Shown here: positions 1 to 8,029 of the stretch, one piece after another | How the letters are laid out: the number at the start of each line of letters is the position of its first letter | Numbering within the stretch: the stretch's first letter is position 1 | Assembly (NCBI GenBank): GCA_000436795.1 | Contig: HF993285.1 | Span: 6,297-21,477, forward strand | Reading direction: 5' to 3' | DNA from: Bacteroides sp. CAG:1076 | GTDB taxonomy: Bacteria > Bacteroidota > Bacteroidia > Bacteroidales > Bacteroidaceae | Length of the DNA stretch: 15,181 bases | Program-made: the position numbers and the translations under genes | Notes under the pieces: model-generated | Told to the model about the DNA's origin: nothing | Database searches by the model: none | What the model saw: the letters and a program-made list of their open reading frames with translations, nothing else

Positions 1-2304
1 TCTTTCAAAAGTATTTACGATGCTGATGGAAATTTATATAATACGGATTGGGTTGATTCGATGTTTAAGGATAATGCCAAGACTCAGAGCTATACATTGG
101 GAGTTACTGGAGGTTCTAAAACTTCGACTTATGCTATGTCTTTAGGATATATGAGCCAGGAAGGTATTGTTGGAGGTAAAGATGTTTCAAACTATGAACG
201 TTACAATTTCCGTATTAATTCAGAACATAAGATTTTCAAGGATTCCGATTTATTAAAGGTTGGCGAACAAGTTAGCTTTGTTTATAAGTTGAACAATGGT
301 GTTTCAGTAGGTAATCAATATAATAATACGTTAAGAGGTGCATTTGGAACATCTCCTTTATCGCCGATTTATAGCGATAATAATATTTATGATTCTCCAT
401 ATAATGATACTTCCAATTCCGATTGGTACAATGGCGACGGCAATCCCTACGGATTGATGATGACAAACACAAATAATGAAAATAAAAATGCTGTCTTTTC
501 AGGTAATGTATATGCTGAATTGCAGCCTGTCAAAAATTTAAAATTGAGAACAGTCTTTGGTGCTGTTTACGGTTCTTCTGAATATCGTAGTTTTACTCCA
601 ATGTATCAGTTCTCTATTTATAGTTATAACAATACACGTACTTCTGCTTCACAGAATATGAGTCATAGCTTGGGTATGACTTGGACCAATACAGCAACTT
701 ACGACTGGAAGGTAAAAGATCATGCATTTAATGCTTTGATTGGTATGGAAGTTTATCAATATTCAGGTACTTATCTTTCTGCCGGTACTGGAACATTGAG
801 AGAGGGTTTCGATGACTGGGATCATGCTTATGTGGCAAACGGTACAGCATCGAGTGCAGACGATGGCATGTCGGTAGACGGATATCCTCAGGATGAAAGC
901 CGTTCGGTTTCTTATTTCGGACGTTTTGGATGGAACTGGAAAGAAACTTATATGATCAATGCTACCTTACGTGCTGATGGATCTTCTAAGTTTGCAAGAG
1001 GAAAACGTTATGGCGTGTTCCCTTCTGTATCTGCCGGATGGACTATCTCGAATGAAAAATTTATGGAAGATTCTCAGGATTGGCTCGATTTCTTGAAACT
1101 TCGTGTCAGTTGGGGACAGGTTGGTAATCAGAATATAGATAATTACCAATATACAGCTCCTATTACTTCATCGAACACACATTATATTTTCGGTACAAAT
1201 TATGGAGCATCTGCCCAGTCTGGTTTCTGGGGAGCATATCCGAGCCGTCTGGCTAACTCTGACGTTACCTGGGAAACATCCGAACAAACCAATATTGGTA
1301 TCGATGCTCGTTTCTTAAGCAGCCGTCTGAGTCTGACTGCCGATTTCTATATCAAGACAACAAAAGACTGGTTGGTTGAAGCTCCTATTCTTGCTACAGC
1401 AGGTACTGGTGCACCATATATTAATGGTGGCGATGTGAAAAATACTGGTATTGAACTGGCATTAACTTGGAACGACCAGATAGGAAAAGACTTTAACTAT
1501 AATATAGGAGTCAATGGAGCTTATAATAAAAATAAAGTTGGTAATATTCCTACTGAGGATGGTATTATTCATGGAGATGTCAATATGTTGTACGATAACT
1601 CTCCTGAGTTCTATCGTGCAGAAAATGGTCATGCTATCGGTTACTTCTGGGGCTATCAAACCGCAGGTATTTTCCAGAATAAAGAACAGATTGCCAATTG
1701 GAATGCAGATGGAAAACATGGAATTCTTCAGTCAGATCCGCAGCCGGGTGATGTAATTTATGTAGACCAGAATCAGGATGGTATTATCGATGATAACGAT
1801 AAAGTTGATTTGGGCAACGGTACTCCCGATTTTACTTATGGCTTTAATCTTGGCTTCAACTATAAGAATTTCGACTTTTCTGTAGTTGCTTATGGAGCAG
1901 CAGGAAATCAGATTGTACAGTCTTATAGAAATCACGGCAACAGTAAGGCAAACTATACAACTGCTATTTTGGACAGATGGACAGGTGAGGGGACTTCCAA
2001 CAGAATACCTCGTGTAACCAATACGAACATTAACTGGCAATTCTCTGATTTGTATATTCAGGATGGTGACTATTTGCGTATCAGTAATATAACTTTAGGA
2101 TACGACTTTGCTAAACTGATAAATATAAAAGCTATCAGTCAGGCTCGTTTATACTTCCAGGTACAGAATGCATTTACATTTACCAAATACGATGGTATGG
2201 ATCCTGAAATTGGTTACGGTACTTCCGACTGGGTTTCAGGTATTGATTTGGGATATTATCCACGTCCACGTACATTCCTGGTTGGTGTTAATCTGAAATT
2301 CTAA
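1..2304 (+). CDS. SusC-like TonB-dependent outer-membrane transporter (5' truncated)
   Basis: This is the C-terminal 767 residues of a SusC/RagA-family TonB-dependent transporter. The reading frame is open from base 1, so the first ATG inside it (61) is not the true start. Family members are about 1000 residues, so signal peptide, carboxypeptidase-like domain, TonB box and most of the plug are missing. What remains is beta-barrel, with alternating aromatic strands, the conserved barrel stretches ATLRADGSSKF and LRVSWGQVGNQ, and a final strand ending GVNLKF with the terminal Phe expected for BAM recognition. A calcium-loop-like DQNQDGIIDDND (partial-protein residues 589-600) sits just before TPDFTYGF, a common SusC arrangement. 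It should import glycan oligosaccharides using TonB energy, with the SusD-like protein encoded 26 bp downstream as its lid. Family assignment is very secure; the xyloglucan-type substrate is inferred from the neighbouring enzymes. Confidence 0.96.
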   Translation, partial: SFKSIYDADGNLYNTDWVDSMFKDNAKTQSYTLGVTGGSKTSTYAMSLGYMSQEGIVGGKDVSNYERYNFRINSEHKIFKDSDLLKVGEQVSFVYKLNNGVSVGNQYNNTLRGAFGTSPLSPIYSDNNIYDSPYNDTSNSDWYNGDGNPYGLMMTNTNNENKNAVFSGNVYAELQPVKNLKLRTVFGAVYGSSEYRSFTPMYQFSIYSYNNTRTSASQNMSHSLGMTWTNTATYDWKVKDHAFNALIGMEVYQYSGTYLSAGTGTLREGFDDWDHAYVANGTASSADDGMSVDGYPQDESRSVSYFGRFGWNWKETYMINATLRADGSSKFARGKRYGVFPSVSAGWTISNEKFMEDSQDWLDFLKLRVSWGQVGNQNIDNYQYTAPITSSNTHYIFGTNYGASAQSGFWGAYPSRLANSDVTWETSEQTNIGIDARFLSSRLSLTADFYIKTTKDWLVEAPILATAGTGAPYINGGDVKNTGIELALTWNDQIGKDFNYNIGVNGAYNKNKVGNIPTEDGIIHGDVNMLYDNSPEFYRAENGHAIGYFWGYQTAGIFQNKEQIANWNADGKHGILQSDPQPGDVIYVDQNQDGIIDDNDKVDLGNGTPDFTYGFNLGFNYKNFDFSVVAYGAAGNQIVQSYRNHGNSKANYTTAILDRWTGEGTSNRIPRVTNTNINWQFSDLYIQDGDYLRISNITLGYDFAKLINIKAISQARLYFQVQNAFTFTKYDGMDPEIGYGTSDWVSGIDLGYYPRPRTFLVGVNLKF

Positions 2305-2330
2305 TTTGAAAATTTAAAAAGAACATATTT

Positions 2331-4064
2331 ATGAATAAGTTTAAACTATATATATTGGGATTGGGGTTGGCTTCCATGGGATTTGCTTCGTGTACAGCCG
2401 ACTTCTTGGATGTAGAGTCTAAGAGAGAATCTACTACTGATAACTTCTACCGGACAGAAAGTGATGCTTGGCGGGCATTGATCGGATGTTATGATGGATG
2501 GCAGTGTACAACATCAAGTGCCGGATGCGCTTTTTACTATGCATCAGAAATAATGGCAGACGAATGCTTCGCAGGTGTAGGTATAACCGATGCGCGTAAC
2601 TATCAGGTTATCGATCGTTTCGATGCAAACCAGTCGCCTTCGGATATGAATATTTTAGAGAATGAATGGAAAAATTACTATGCTGCAATATATCGTTGTA
2701 ACGAGTTATTGGCACACGAAGACCAGATTTCATGGACCAATGAAGAAACAAAAGGAACTTATTTAGGAGAATGTCGTGCGATAAGAGCCTTGTGTTACTT
2801 CGATATGGTACGTATGTGGGGAAATATCCCTTTGTTTACCGATCCGGTCAACGAGAATCGTCCGCAGGCTAATCCGGATGAGGTGTACAATGTGATATTT
2901 ACAGACTTACTGTATGCAGTTAATAATATTCCAGCCAGTGCTTATCCCAAAAGTGCGGCAGCATCGAACGATGGACATATTACTAAATATGCTGCATCTG
3001 CCTTGCTGGCAAGAGTTTATTTGTTCTATACTGGATATTATGGTAAAGAGCCTCAAGTAGAAGGAGTAACCAAAGCTTCCGTACTACAGGGACTGGAAGA
3101 TTTTATTGCCGTTGCTGAATCTGAAGGATACGGACTGGTTGATGAATTTAAGAATCTGTGGCCTGCTGCGTCGACTTCATGGACATTGAACAAGAGTACC
3201 GGCGATTATGAACAGACTTCTACTTATGCCGGCGATGGAAATAAGGAAGTAGTACTGGCACAGAAATTCAATTATACTCAGGATTACAATGGTAACAATG
3301 ACGGAAACCGCTGGTTGGTTAACATGGGACTGCGTAACTACCTGGGACATGCTCCTTACGGAAGAGGCTGGGGAGGATGTACGGTAAATCCTAAGATGTG
3401 GACAGTATATGGTACGGGCGATGAACGTCGTGAAGCTTCTATCATTAATCTGGTCAGTGAGGGCATTGCCGATGAGCCGGATTTTGAAACTTCTTATAAA
3501 GATCAGCGTGAATATACCGGGTACACTGTAAAGAAATACACTCCGATGTCTAAGTGGACCAAGGATGACGCAAGCGGAATCTGGTCGCTGGTTGACGAAG
3601 TTTCCGGTTTAGGCGAAGGAGATTTTCAGATTTCTCAGTATCAGAATTTCATTGTAATGCGCTATGCCGATGTATTGTTGATGGCAGCAGAGTTGGGAAG
3701 TCCTAATGCTCAGGAATATTTGAATAAGGTTCGTCAGCGTGCTTATACCTCGGAAGATGAAGATGGCACTCTGACCGTTTCAAGCAATTATCATGAACTG
3801 AGTGCTACAAAGGAAAATATCATGAACGAACGTATGCTGGAATTTGCTTTCGAAGGACAGCGTTACTGGGACTTGCTGCGCCAGGGAGTAGAATATGCTG
3901 CTTCTCAGATTGCAACCAATACGGCGGTAACCAGCGGTGGTAATCCGGATAATGTGACTATTGAGGCTTCAGATATTATCGAGAAACAAGGCCTTTCTCA
4001 GATTCCTAATAATCAGATAACGTTGTCGAATGGCGTATTAAAACAAAATACAGGTTGGAATTAA
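2331..4064 (+). CDS. SusD/RagB-family surface glycan-binding lipoprotein
   Basis: This 577-residue protein is the SusD-like partner of the upstream SusC. It has a lysine-containing N-terminus, a hydrophobic stretch and a lipobox FASC, with Cys21 as the lipidation site, followed by TADFLD, the usual SusD opening (a lipoprotein then FLD and a TxxNFY-type motif, here TTDNFYRTESDAWRALIGCYDGW). The helical TPR-like core is typical, including the EWKNYYAAIYRCNELL and GECRAIRALCYFDMVRMWGNIPL segments. The C-terminal signature NERMLEFAFEGQRYWDLLRQG spans roughly residues 499-519. Length is normal for the family. It is expected to cap the SusC barrel on the outer surface and hand glycan fragments to it. 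The 26 bp and 15 bp gaps to its neighbours support co-transcription. The ligand is not deducible from this protein alone; the locus suggests xyloglucan or another beta-glucan. Confidence 0.96.
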   Translation: MNKFKLYILGLGLASMGFASCTADFLDVESKRESTTDNFYRTESDAWRALIGCYDGWQCTTSSAGCAFYYASEIMADECFAGVGITDARNYQVIDRFDANQSPSDMNILENEWKNYYAAIYRCNELLAHEDQISWTNEETKGTYLGECRAIRALCYFDMVRMWGNIPLFTDPVNENRPQANPDEVYNVIFTDLLYAVNNIPASAYPKSAAASNDGHITKYAASALLARVYLFYTGYYGKEPQVEGVTKASVLQGLEDFIAVAESEGYGLVDEFKNLWPAASTSWTLNKSTGDYEQTSTYAGDGNKEVVLAQKFNYTQDYNGNNDGNRWLVNMGLRNYLGHAPYGRGWGGCTVNPKMWTVYGTGDERREASIINLVSEGIADEPDFETSYKDQREYTGYTVKKYTPMSKWTKDDASGIWSLVDEVSGLGEGDFQISQYQNFIVMRYADVLLMAAELGSPNAQEYLNKVRQRAYTSEDEDGTLTVSSNYHELSATKENIMNERMLEFAFEGQRYWDLLRQGVEYAASQIATNTAVTSGGNPDNVTIEASDIIEKQGLSQIPNNQITLSNGVLKQNTGWN

Positions 4065-4079
4065 TAAACAAAGGATGTT

Positions 4080-5882
4080 ATGAAAAAACTAATTACTAAA
4101 TTATATATTGCATGGCTGATGATAGCAGTCGGACTATTTTCGGCATGTACTCCCGATTCCTTCGAACTGGCGGGGAAGGATGTGACCGCAGATGATTTGG
4201 TAGAAGGAATAGCCTTTTCCATTACTCACGATTCGGAAAATCCGAACATCGTTTATTTGAAGAGCTTGATGCCTTCCAGCTATCAGGTTTGCTGGGAACA
4301 TCCTCAGGGCAGAAGTCAGGATAGAGAAGTAACATTGCAGATGCCTTTCGAAGGTGAATATGAAGTAACTTTCGGAGTGCAGACCCGAGGTGGAATTGTA
4401 TATGGTCCGCCGGCTACTTTTACAATCGATGATTTCTGTGCAGACTTCGTGAACGATGATTTGTGGACTTACCTTACTGGAGGCGTTAACAATGAAAAAG
4501 TCTGGATATTTGATAATGGTTCGTATGGATATGCTGCTGGAGAAATGACCTATGCTGACCCGAACTCTACTGTAGAATGGAATAACTGGAGTGCCAACTG
4601 GGACCCGGGAGTAGGACATACAGGCGATGATGCCATTTGGGAAAGCACCATGACTTTCGACCTGAAAGGCGGAGCTAATGTGAAGATTTACAATTCTTCT
4701 TCCAAAGAAACTACTTCGGGCACATTTATGCTCAATACAACCAATCATACCATTACGTTTACCGATTGTGAATTGCTGCATACTCCTTCATGGAGCGACC
4801 GAAGTACGAACTGGAGTCGCGACCTGAAGTTGCTGGAACTGGACGAGAATCATATGCGTATCGGGGTAATGCGTGATAACAGTGAAGGTCCATGGTGGTT
4901 GATCTGGAACTTTGTTTCGAAAGAATATGCTGACAATTACGTTCCGGAAGACCAGCCGGATCCGGAACCTGCTCTGCCGGACGGATGGGAAGATATGGTA
5001 TCGGAAGTGGTGACCAGCAAGATTAAGTGGACTATGTCGACCGATGTTCCTTTCGATTGGGCTAATCTGGATGGTAGTTTGATGAATAACTTTACTGCCG
5101 GTAATTATCCGGACTGGGCTACACCTGTAAACGGATTGGATCAGCTTTCCATGACACTCGACTCAAAAGCCATGACATATGAATTTGCCATGCCTGACGG
5201 TACTACTGCAAGCGGAACTTATACACTGGATGAAAAAGGTATTTATACATTTAGTGGAAGTGTTCCTACTTATCATATCGGCGGTGGTGACATCATGTTT
5301 GGAGCAGATGCCAATAATCAGCTTCGTATTTTGAGTATTGAATCAGCATCCGGTACGGTAATGGGTATGTGGCTGGGTGCACGCAGCTCCGAGAAGAATG
5401 AATATCAGGCTTATCATTTTATTCCGAATGCTGGTGGAGGAACTTCACAACCGGAAATGACATCGATTGCTGTCGATAATTCTAAGTTGGTGTGGGGAAA
5501 TCTGGAGTCTGAAAAAAATAATTTCCGTATTGAACTTTACAACATGTATGGCGAAACGGCTTCTGCCAGCCCGATTGATCCGGCAAGCATTGTGTTCGAC
5601 TATTCGATGGAACTTACATTTACAATCAGTGGTTTGACAGGGGATGCTGCTACCAAGGAATATGATGCCGGACTGATGTGTACGGCAAACGGATGGTGGC
5701 CAGCTTATTCCGGTACAAGTGACGTAAAAGTGAAAGGTAACGGAACTTATACCATCAAGATGAAACCGGAATCAGCCTACAATGGCGTGATTGTATTTGT
5801 TATCGATATTTTCGATATGTACAGTGACATTGCCGATCCGGAAGCTGTAAACGTAACAATCGATGAATTGAAAATTTTGTAA
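4080..5882 (+). CDS. Modular surface lipoprotein, candidate glycan-binding protein of unrecognised family
   Basis: I do not recognise a named family for this 600-residue protein. It begins with a lipoprotein signal (lipobox FSAC, Cys23) followed by TPDSFEL. Residues about 25-125 look like a PKD/Ig-type beta-sandwich (VYLKSLMPSSYQVCWEHP, then EGEYEVTFGVQTRGG). Residues about 126-290 and 302-450 appear to be two related Trp-rich beta domains: SGTFxL at 213 and SGTYxL at 378 fall in equivalent places, about 165 residues apart. Residues about 460-600 form a further beta domain that ends in VNVTIDELKIL, reminiscent of carbohydrate-binding-module folds. No catalytic motif is visible. It starts 15 bp after the SusD gene with an AAGGA-like ribosome site. 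In PULs this slot usually encodes a second surface glycan-binding protein, so that is the inferred role. It does not obviously resemble the Ig-domain SGBP-B of the B. ovatus xyloglucan locus as I remember it. Confidence 0.8.
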   Translation: MKKLITKLYIAWLMIAVGLFSACTPDSFELAGKDVTADDLVEGIAFSITHDSENPNIVYLKSLMPSSYQVCWEHPQGRSQDREVTLQMPFEGEYEVTFGVQTRGGIVYGPPATFTIDDFCADFVNDDLWTYLTGGVNNEKVWIFDNGSYGYAAGEMTYADPNSTVEWNNWSANWDPGVGHTGDDAIWESTMTFDLKGGANVKIYNSSSKETTSGTFMLNTTNHTITFTDCELLHTPSWSDRSTNWSRDLKLLELDENHMRIGVMRDNSEGPWWLIWNFVSKEYADNYVPEDQPDPEPALPDGWEDMVSEVVTSKIKWTMSTDVPFDWANLDGSLMNNFTAGNYPDWATPVNGLDQLSMTLDSKAMTYEFAMPDGTTASGTYTLDEKGIYTFSGSVPTYHIGGGDIMFGADANNQLRILSIESASGTVMGMWLGARSSEKNEYQAYHFIPNAGGGTSQPEMTSIAVDNSKLVWGNLESEKNNFRIELYNMYGETASASPIDPASIVFDYSMELTFTISGLTGDAATKEYDAGLMCTANGWWPAYSGTSDVKVKGNGTYTIKMKPESAYNGVIVFVIDIFDMYSDIADPEAVNVTIDELKIL

Positions 5883-5893
5883 TTACAACGTTG

Positions 5894-5938
5894 AAAGGAC
5901 ATGCATACAGGAAAATATTCTTGTATGTGTGTCCTTTT
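5894..5938 (+). terminator. Strong intergenic hairpin between binding-protein and GH5 genes
   Basis: An 18-bp stem (5894-5911 paired with 5920-5937) closes an 8-nt A/T loop. Every position pairs, three of them as G-U wobbles and the rest Watson-Crick. The base of the stem is AAAGGAC against GTCCTTT, and one more T and an A/T-rich stretch follow, so the U-tract is short. It begins 11 bases after the stop of the 600-residue lipoprotein and ends 24 bases before the GH5 start. It could be a terminator, a partial attenuator that lets some transcripts read into the GH5 gene, or an mRNA 3'-end stabiliser. Confidence 0.65.
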
Positions 5939-5961
5939 ATCCATAACCATAAAATATCACT

Positions 5962-7665
5962 ATGAAAAAACTATTTGTCTATTTTTTAGGAACGATTACT
6001 TGTCTGGTAAGTCTGTTCCTTGGAGCTTGCTCCGATGAGGATGATACAGGAAGTCCATATCTGAAAATTTCGAAGGAAGAACTGACTTTCGGAAAGCATG
6101 AGAGTGAAGCCCTTTTGTATATTCAGTCGAATGTGGCTTACGAAGTATCTTCCGATGCTGCCGACTGGTGTTCTGTGGTTCAGCAGGTTTCTACGTCGCA
6201 AAAAACAGCCAAGTATCTGGTGCATGTTACCGAAAACCCTGATACTGAAGTCAGGACTGCTGTAATAACTATAAAAGGCGCCGAGGTAAATGGTTCGGTA
6301 AAGGTGGTGCAGACTGCCAATGATTATTTACTGGTAGCACAGCATGAATACGAACTGCCGGGTGAAGGCGGAGAGTTTTTGGTAGAAATGCAGACTACAG
6401 GCGACTGTCAGGTGGAGATTGATGCCGACTGGATTCAGCGGATTGAAACACGTGCGGTAGAAACTCGTACAGAAACTTTCGTAGCCGATCAGAACGTTAC
6501 GGGGGAAGTCCGTACTGCTACCATTGTATTTACGCTGGATGACTTGTCCGAGTCTGTTACAGTAACCCAGAATATTCTTTCTACTCCCGAGCCGGATAAA
6601 ACTGGCATGGAACAGGATGCTCCTGATTTGATGCGTAATATCAAGATAGGATGGAACTTGGGTAACTCGCTGGAAGCTGCGGGAGGTGAAACTGCCTGGG
6701 GAAATCCTGCAACGACGCTTGCCATGATAAACAAGATTCGTGAGATGGGATTCAATGCAGTACGTATACCGTGTTCATGGGATCAGTATTTGAATGATGA
6801 AACAACTTATGAAATCAAGGCTACCTGGCTGGCACGTGTAAAAGAGGTTGTGGACTATTGCATGCAGAACGACTTGTATGCTATCTTAAACATCCACTGG
6901 GATGGAGGATGGCTTGAGAACGATATTCCCAACGGATATAATGAAGAAGTGAACAATAAGCAGAAGACATTGTGGACTCAGATTGCCACTTATTTCCGCG
7001 ATTACGATGAACATTTGCTGTTTGCCGGATGCAATGAGCCGAATGTAGAGGACGAAGATGATATGGCTACCTTGCTGAAATACGAACAGACGTTTGTCGA
7101 TGCAGTAAGAGCTACCGGCGGAAAGAATGCATACCGTAACCTGATTGTTCAGGGACCGTCTACCGATATCGACAAGACTATGCAGTATATGAATGCGTTG
7201 CCTGTTGACGAAACTCCCAATCGCTTAAGTGTAGAAATACATTATTACAGCTCCTGGCAGTTCTGCGGTATGGAAAAAGATGAAAGCTGGGGAAAGGCTT
7301 TCTATTTTTGGGGCGAAGAGAACAAGAAATATGCTACCGGTGCGTATGAGGGCAGATGGGATAACATCTGTGGAGAGAGCTACGTACAGGCACAGTTCCA
7401 GAAGCTGAAAGAAAGATTTACCGACAAGGGTATTCCGGTTATCATTGGAGAATTTGCTGCTGTACGCCGTACATTGCCCGACGAGCAGGCACAGGAAGGA
7501 CACGATTTGTCGCGTGCTGCTTTCGATGAATGTGTAGTTCGTGAAGCAAACGCTCGTGGACTTGTCCCGTTCTATTGGGACAGAGGCGACGGGGTTCTCG
7601 ACCGCAAGAACTTGCAGGTTTACGACGAATTGGAATATAATGGTCTGATGAACGGTATCAAATAA
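5962..7665 (+). CDS. GH5 (subfamily 4-like) endo-beta-1,4-glucanase/xyloglucanase lipoprotein with two BACON domains
   Basis: This 567-residue enzyme should cleave the beta-1,4-glucan backbone of xyloglucan or related glucans at the cell surface. The lipobox LGAC puts lipidation at Cys23, and the next residues are SDEDD, matching the acidic surface-export signal described for B. fragilis lipoproteins. Two BACON domains follow (about 32-119 and 123-205), each closing with an RTAxIxF/I...VxVxQ pattern. The catalytic (beta/alpha)8 barrel covers about 217-567. It opens with GWNLGNSLEA (230-239) and AWGNP, as in GH5_4, then has INIHWDGGW around His312, the acid/base Glu359 in CNEP, His427 and Tyr429 in EIHYYSSW, and the nucleophile Glu497 in IIGEF. 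All expected catalytic residues are present. GH5_4 includes xyloglucanases, cellulases, lichenases and mixed enzymes, so exact specificity rests on the nearby GH31. It is bounded by a hairpin upstream and a terminator downstream. Confidence 0.93.
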   Translation: MKKLFVYFLGTITCLVSLFLGACSDEDDTGSPYLKISKEELTFGKHESEALLYIQSNVAYEVSSDAADWCSVVQQVSTSQKTAKYLVHVTENPDTEVRTAVITIKGAEVNGSVKVVQTANDYLLVAQHEYELPGEGGEFLVEMQTTGDCQVEIDADWIQRIETRAVETRTETFVADQNVTGEVRTATIVFTLDDLSESVTVTQNILSTPEPDKTGMEQDAPDLMRNIKIGWNLGNSLEAAGGETAWGNPATTLAMINKIREMGFNAVRIPCSWDQYLNDETTYEIKATWLARVKEVVDYCMQNDLYAILNIHWDGGWLENDIPNGYNEEVNNKQKTLWTQIATYFRDYDEHLLFAGCNEPNVEDEDDMATLLKYEQTFVDAVRATGGKNAYRNLIVQGPSTDIDKTMQYMNALPVDETPNRLSVEIHYYSSWQFCGMEKDESWGKAFYFWGEENKKYATGAYEGRWDNICGESYVQAQFQKLKERFTDKGIPVIIGEFAAVRRTLPDEQAQEGHDLSRAAFDECVVREANARGLVPFYWDRGDGVLDRKNLQVYDELEYNGLMNGIK

Positions 7666-7684
7666 ACATAAAAGATCTGTTTTT

Positions 7685-7702
7685 GCCCTTCACGCCCTTC
7701 AC
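7685..7702 (+). repeat. Tandem 9-bp duplication at terminator foot
   Basis: GCCCTTCAC occurs twice in immediate tandem (7685-7693 and 7694-7702). The second copy forms the lower 5' arm of the terminator stem. The first copy is equally complementary to the 3' arm (7729-7737), so an alternative register with a larger loop is possible. Confidence 0.6.
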
Positions 7703-7743
7703 ATTCTTGCATGGTTTTATGTTGGAATGTGAAGGGCATTTTT
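7694..7743 (+). terminator. Intrinsic terminator after the GH5 gene
   Basis: A perfect 13-bp stem, GCCCTTCACATTC (7694-7706) against GAATGTGAAGGGC (7725-7737), is followed by ATTTTT (7738-7743). The 18-nt loop can fold further through GCAT (7709-7712) and ATGT (7719-7722). It lies 28 bases after the GH5 stop codon and probably ends the susC-to-GH5 transcription unit, separating it from the regulator gene. Confidence 0.85.
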
Positions 7744-8029
7744 ATGGAACGTCGGTCTGTGATTCAGGCCTTTGCATCTTTGAGGAAATTCCTCTTGACG
7801 TTTTTTGAAAATTTGTACAAAAAATAAAAACTTTTGTACAAATCATTCTCGCCTTTTCCTGAGCTTTTGGAAACTTTCCCGGCGGATAAGAATAGATTTT
7901 ACAGGTATTCATGCTGTGAACATGCTGATTGTTATCCGTTTTGTAGCGCATGGGAAAGAAAAAAGGAAAAAAGATTCTTGCTTGTTTAATTAAACTTCAT
8001 TTTCTTTGCTTTAGAAAACGTTACATGAT
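7744..8029 (+). other. Non-coding leader region upstream of the HTCS gene
   Basis: Together with the terminator this makes a 364-base gap without a convincing gene. Short open frames on both strands here (for example 7805-7993) have no start context, signal peptide or recognisable composition and look like chance. The region holds a 13-bp dyad GAGGAA-A-TTCCTC (7782-7794), the TTTGTACAAA palindrome pair (7811-7843), a purine-rich run (about 7950-7976) and an A/T-rich segment before the HTCS start. A weak -7-like TTTCTTTG (8001-8008, one mismatch to TAnnTTTG) is the only promoter-like element seen close to the gene. The HTCS promoter most likely lies in this interval but I cannot place it firmly. 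Confidence 0.5.
7811..7843. promoter_or_regulatory. Paired TTTGTACAAA palindromes, possible operator
   Basis: ATTTGTACAAAA (7811-7822) and TTTTGTACAAAT (7832-7843) are perfect inverted copies of each other, and each contains the 10-bp palindrome TTTGTACAAA. The palindrome centres are 21 bp apart, close to two helical turns, so two dimeric regulators could bind on the same face of the DNA. The same sequence could form a 12-bp RNA stem with a 9-nt loop, but no T-tract follows it on either strand, so it is a poor terminator. It lies about 190 bases upstream of the HTCS start. An operator role is inferred from geometry only. Confidence 0.5.

Noticed and set aside
61..63. ATG at base 61 as start of the SusC-like gene
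   Set aside because: The same frame is open and codes for SusC-like sequence (SFKSIYDADGNLYNTDW) back to base 1, and the protein from 61 would lack the signal peptide and plug; the gene is cut by the window edge.
4134..4781. 215-residue minus-strand open frame inside the modular lipoprotein gene
   Set aside because: It lies wholly antisense to a well-supported gene, and its Ile/Ser/Arg/His-rich composition is typical of antisense shadows in these genomes.
7811..7843. Palindrome pair as a rho-independent terminator
   Set aside because: The stem is A/T-rich and no T-tract follows it on either strand; a proper terminator already lies just upstream.
7742..7993. Short open frames on both strands in the gap before the HTCS gene (69 residues on -, 62 residues on +)
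   Set aside because: They overlap each other, the dyads and the end of the terminator, have no ribosome site or recognisable protein character, and look like chance frames.
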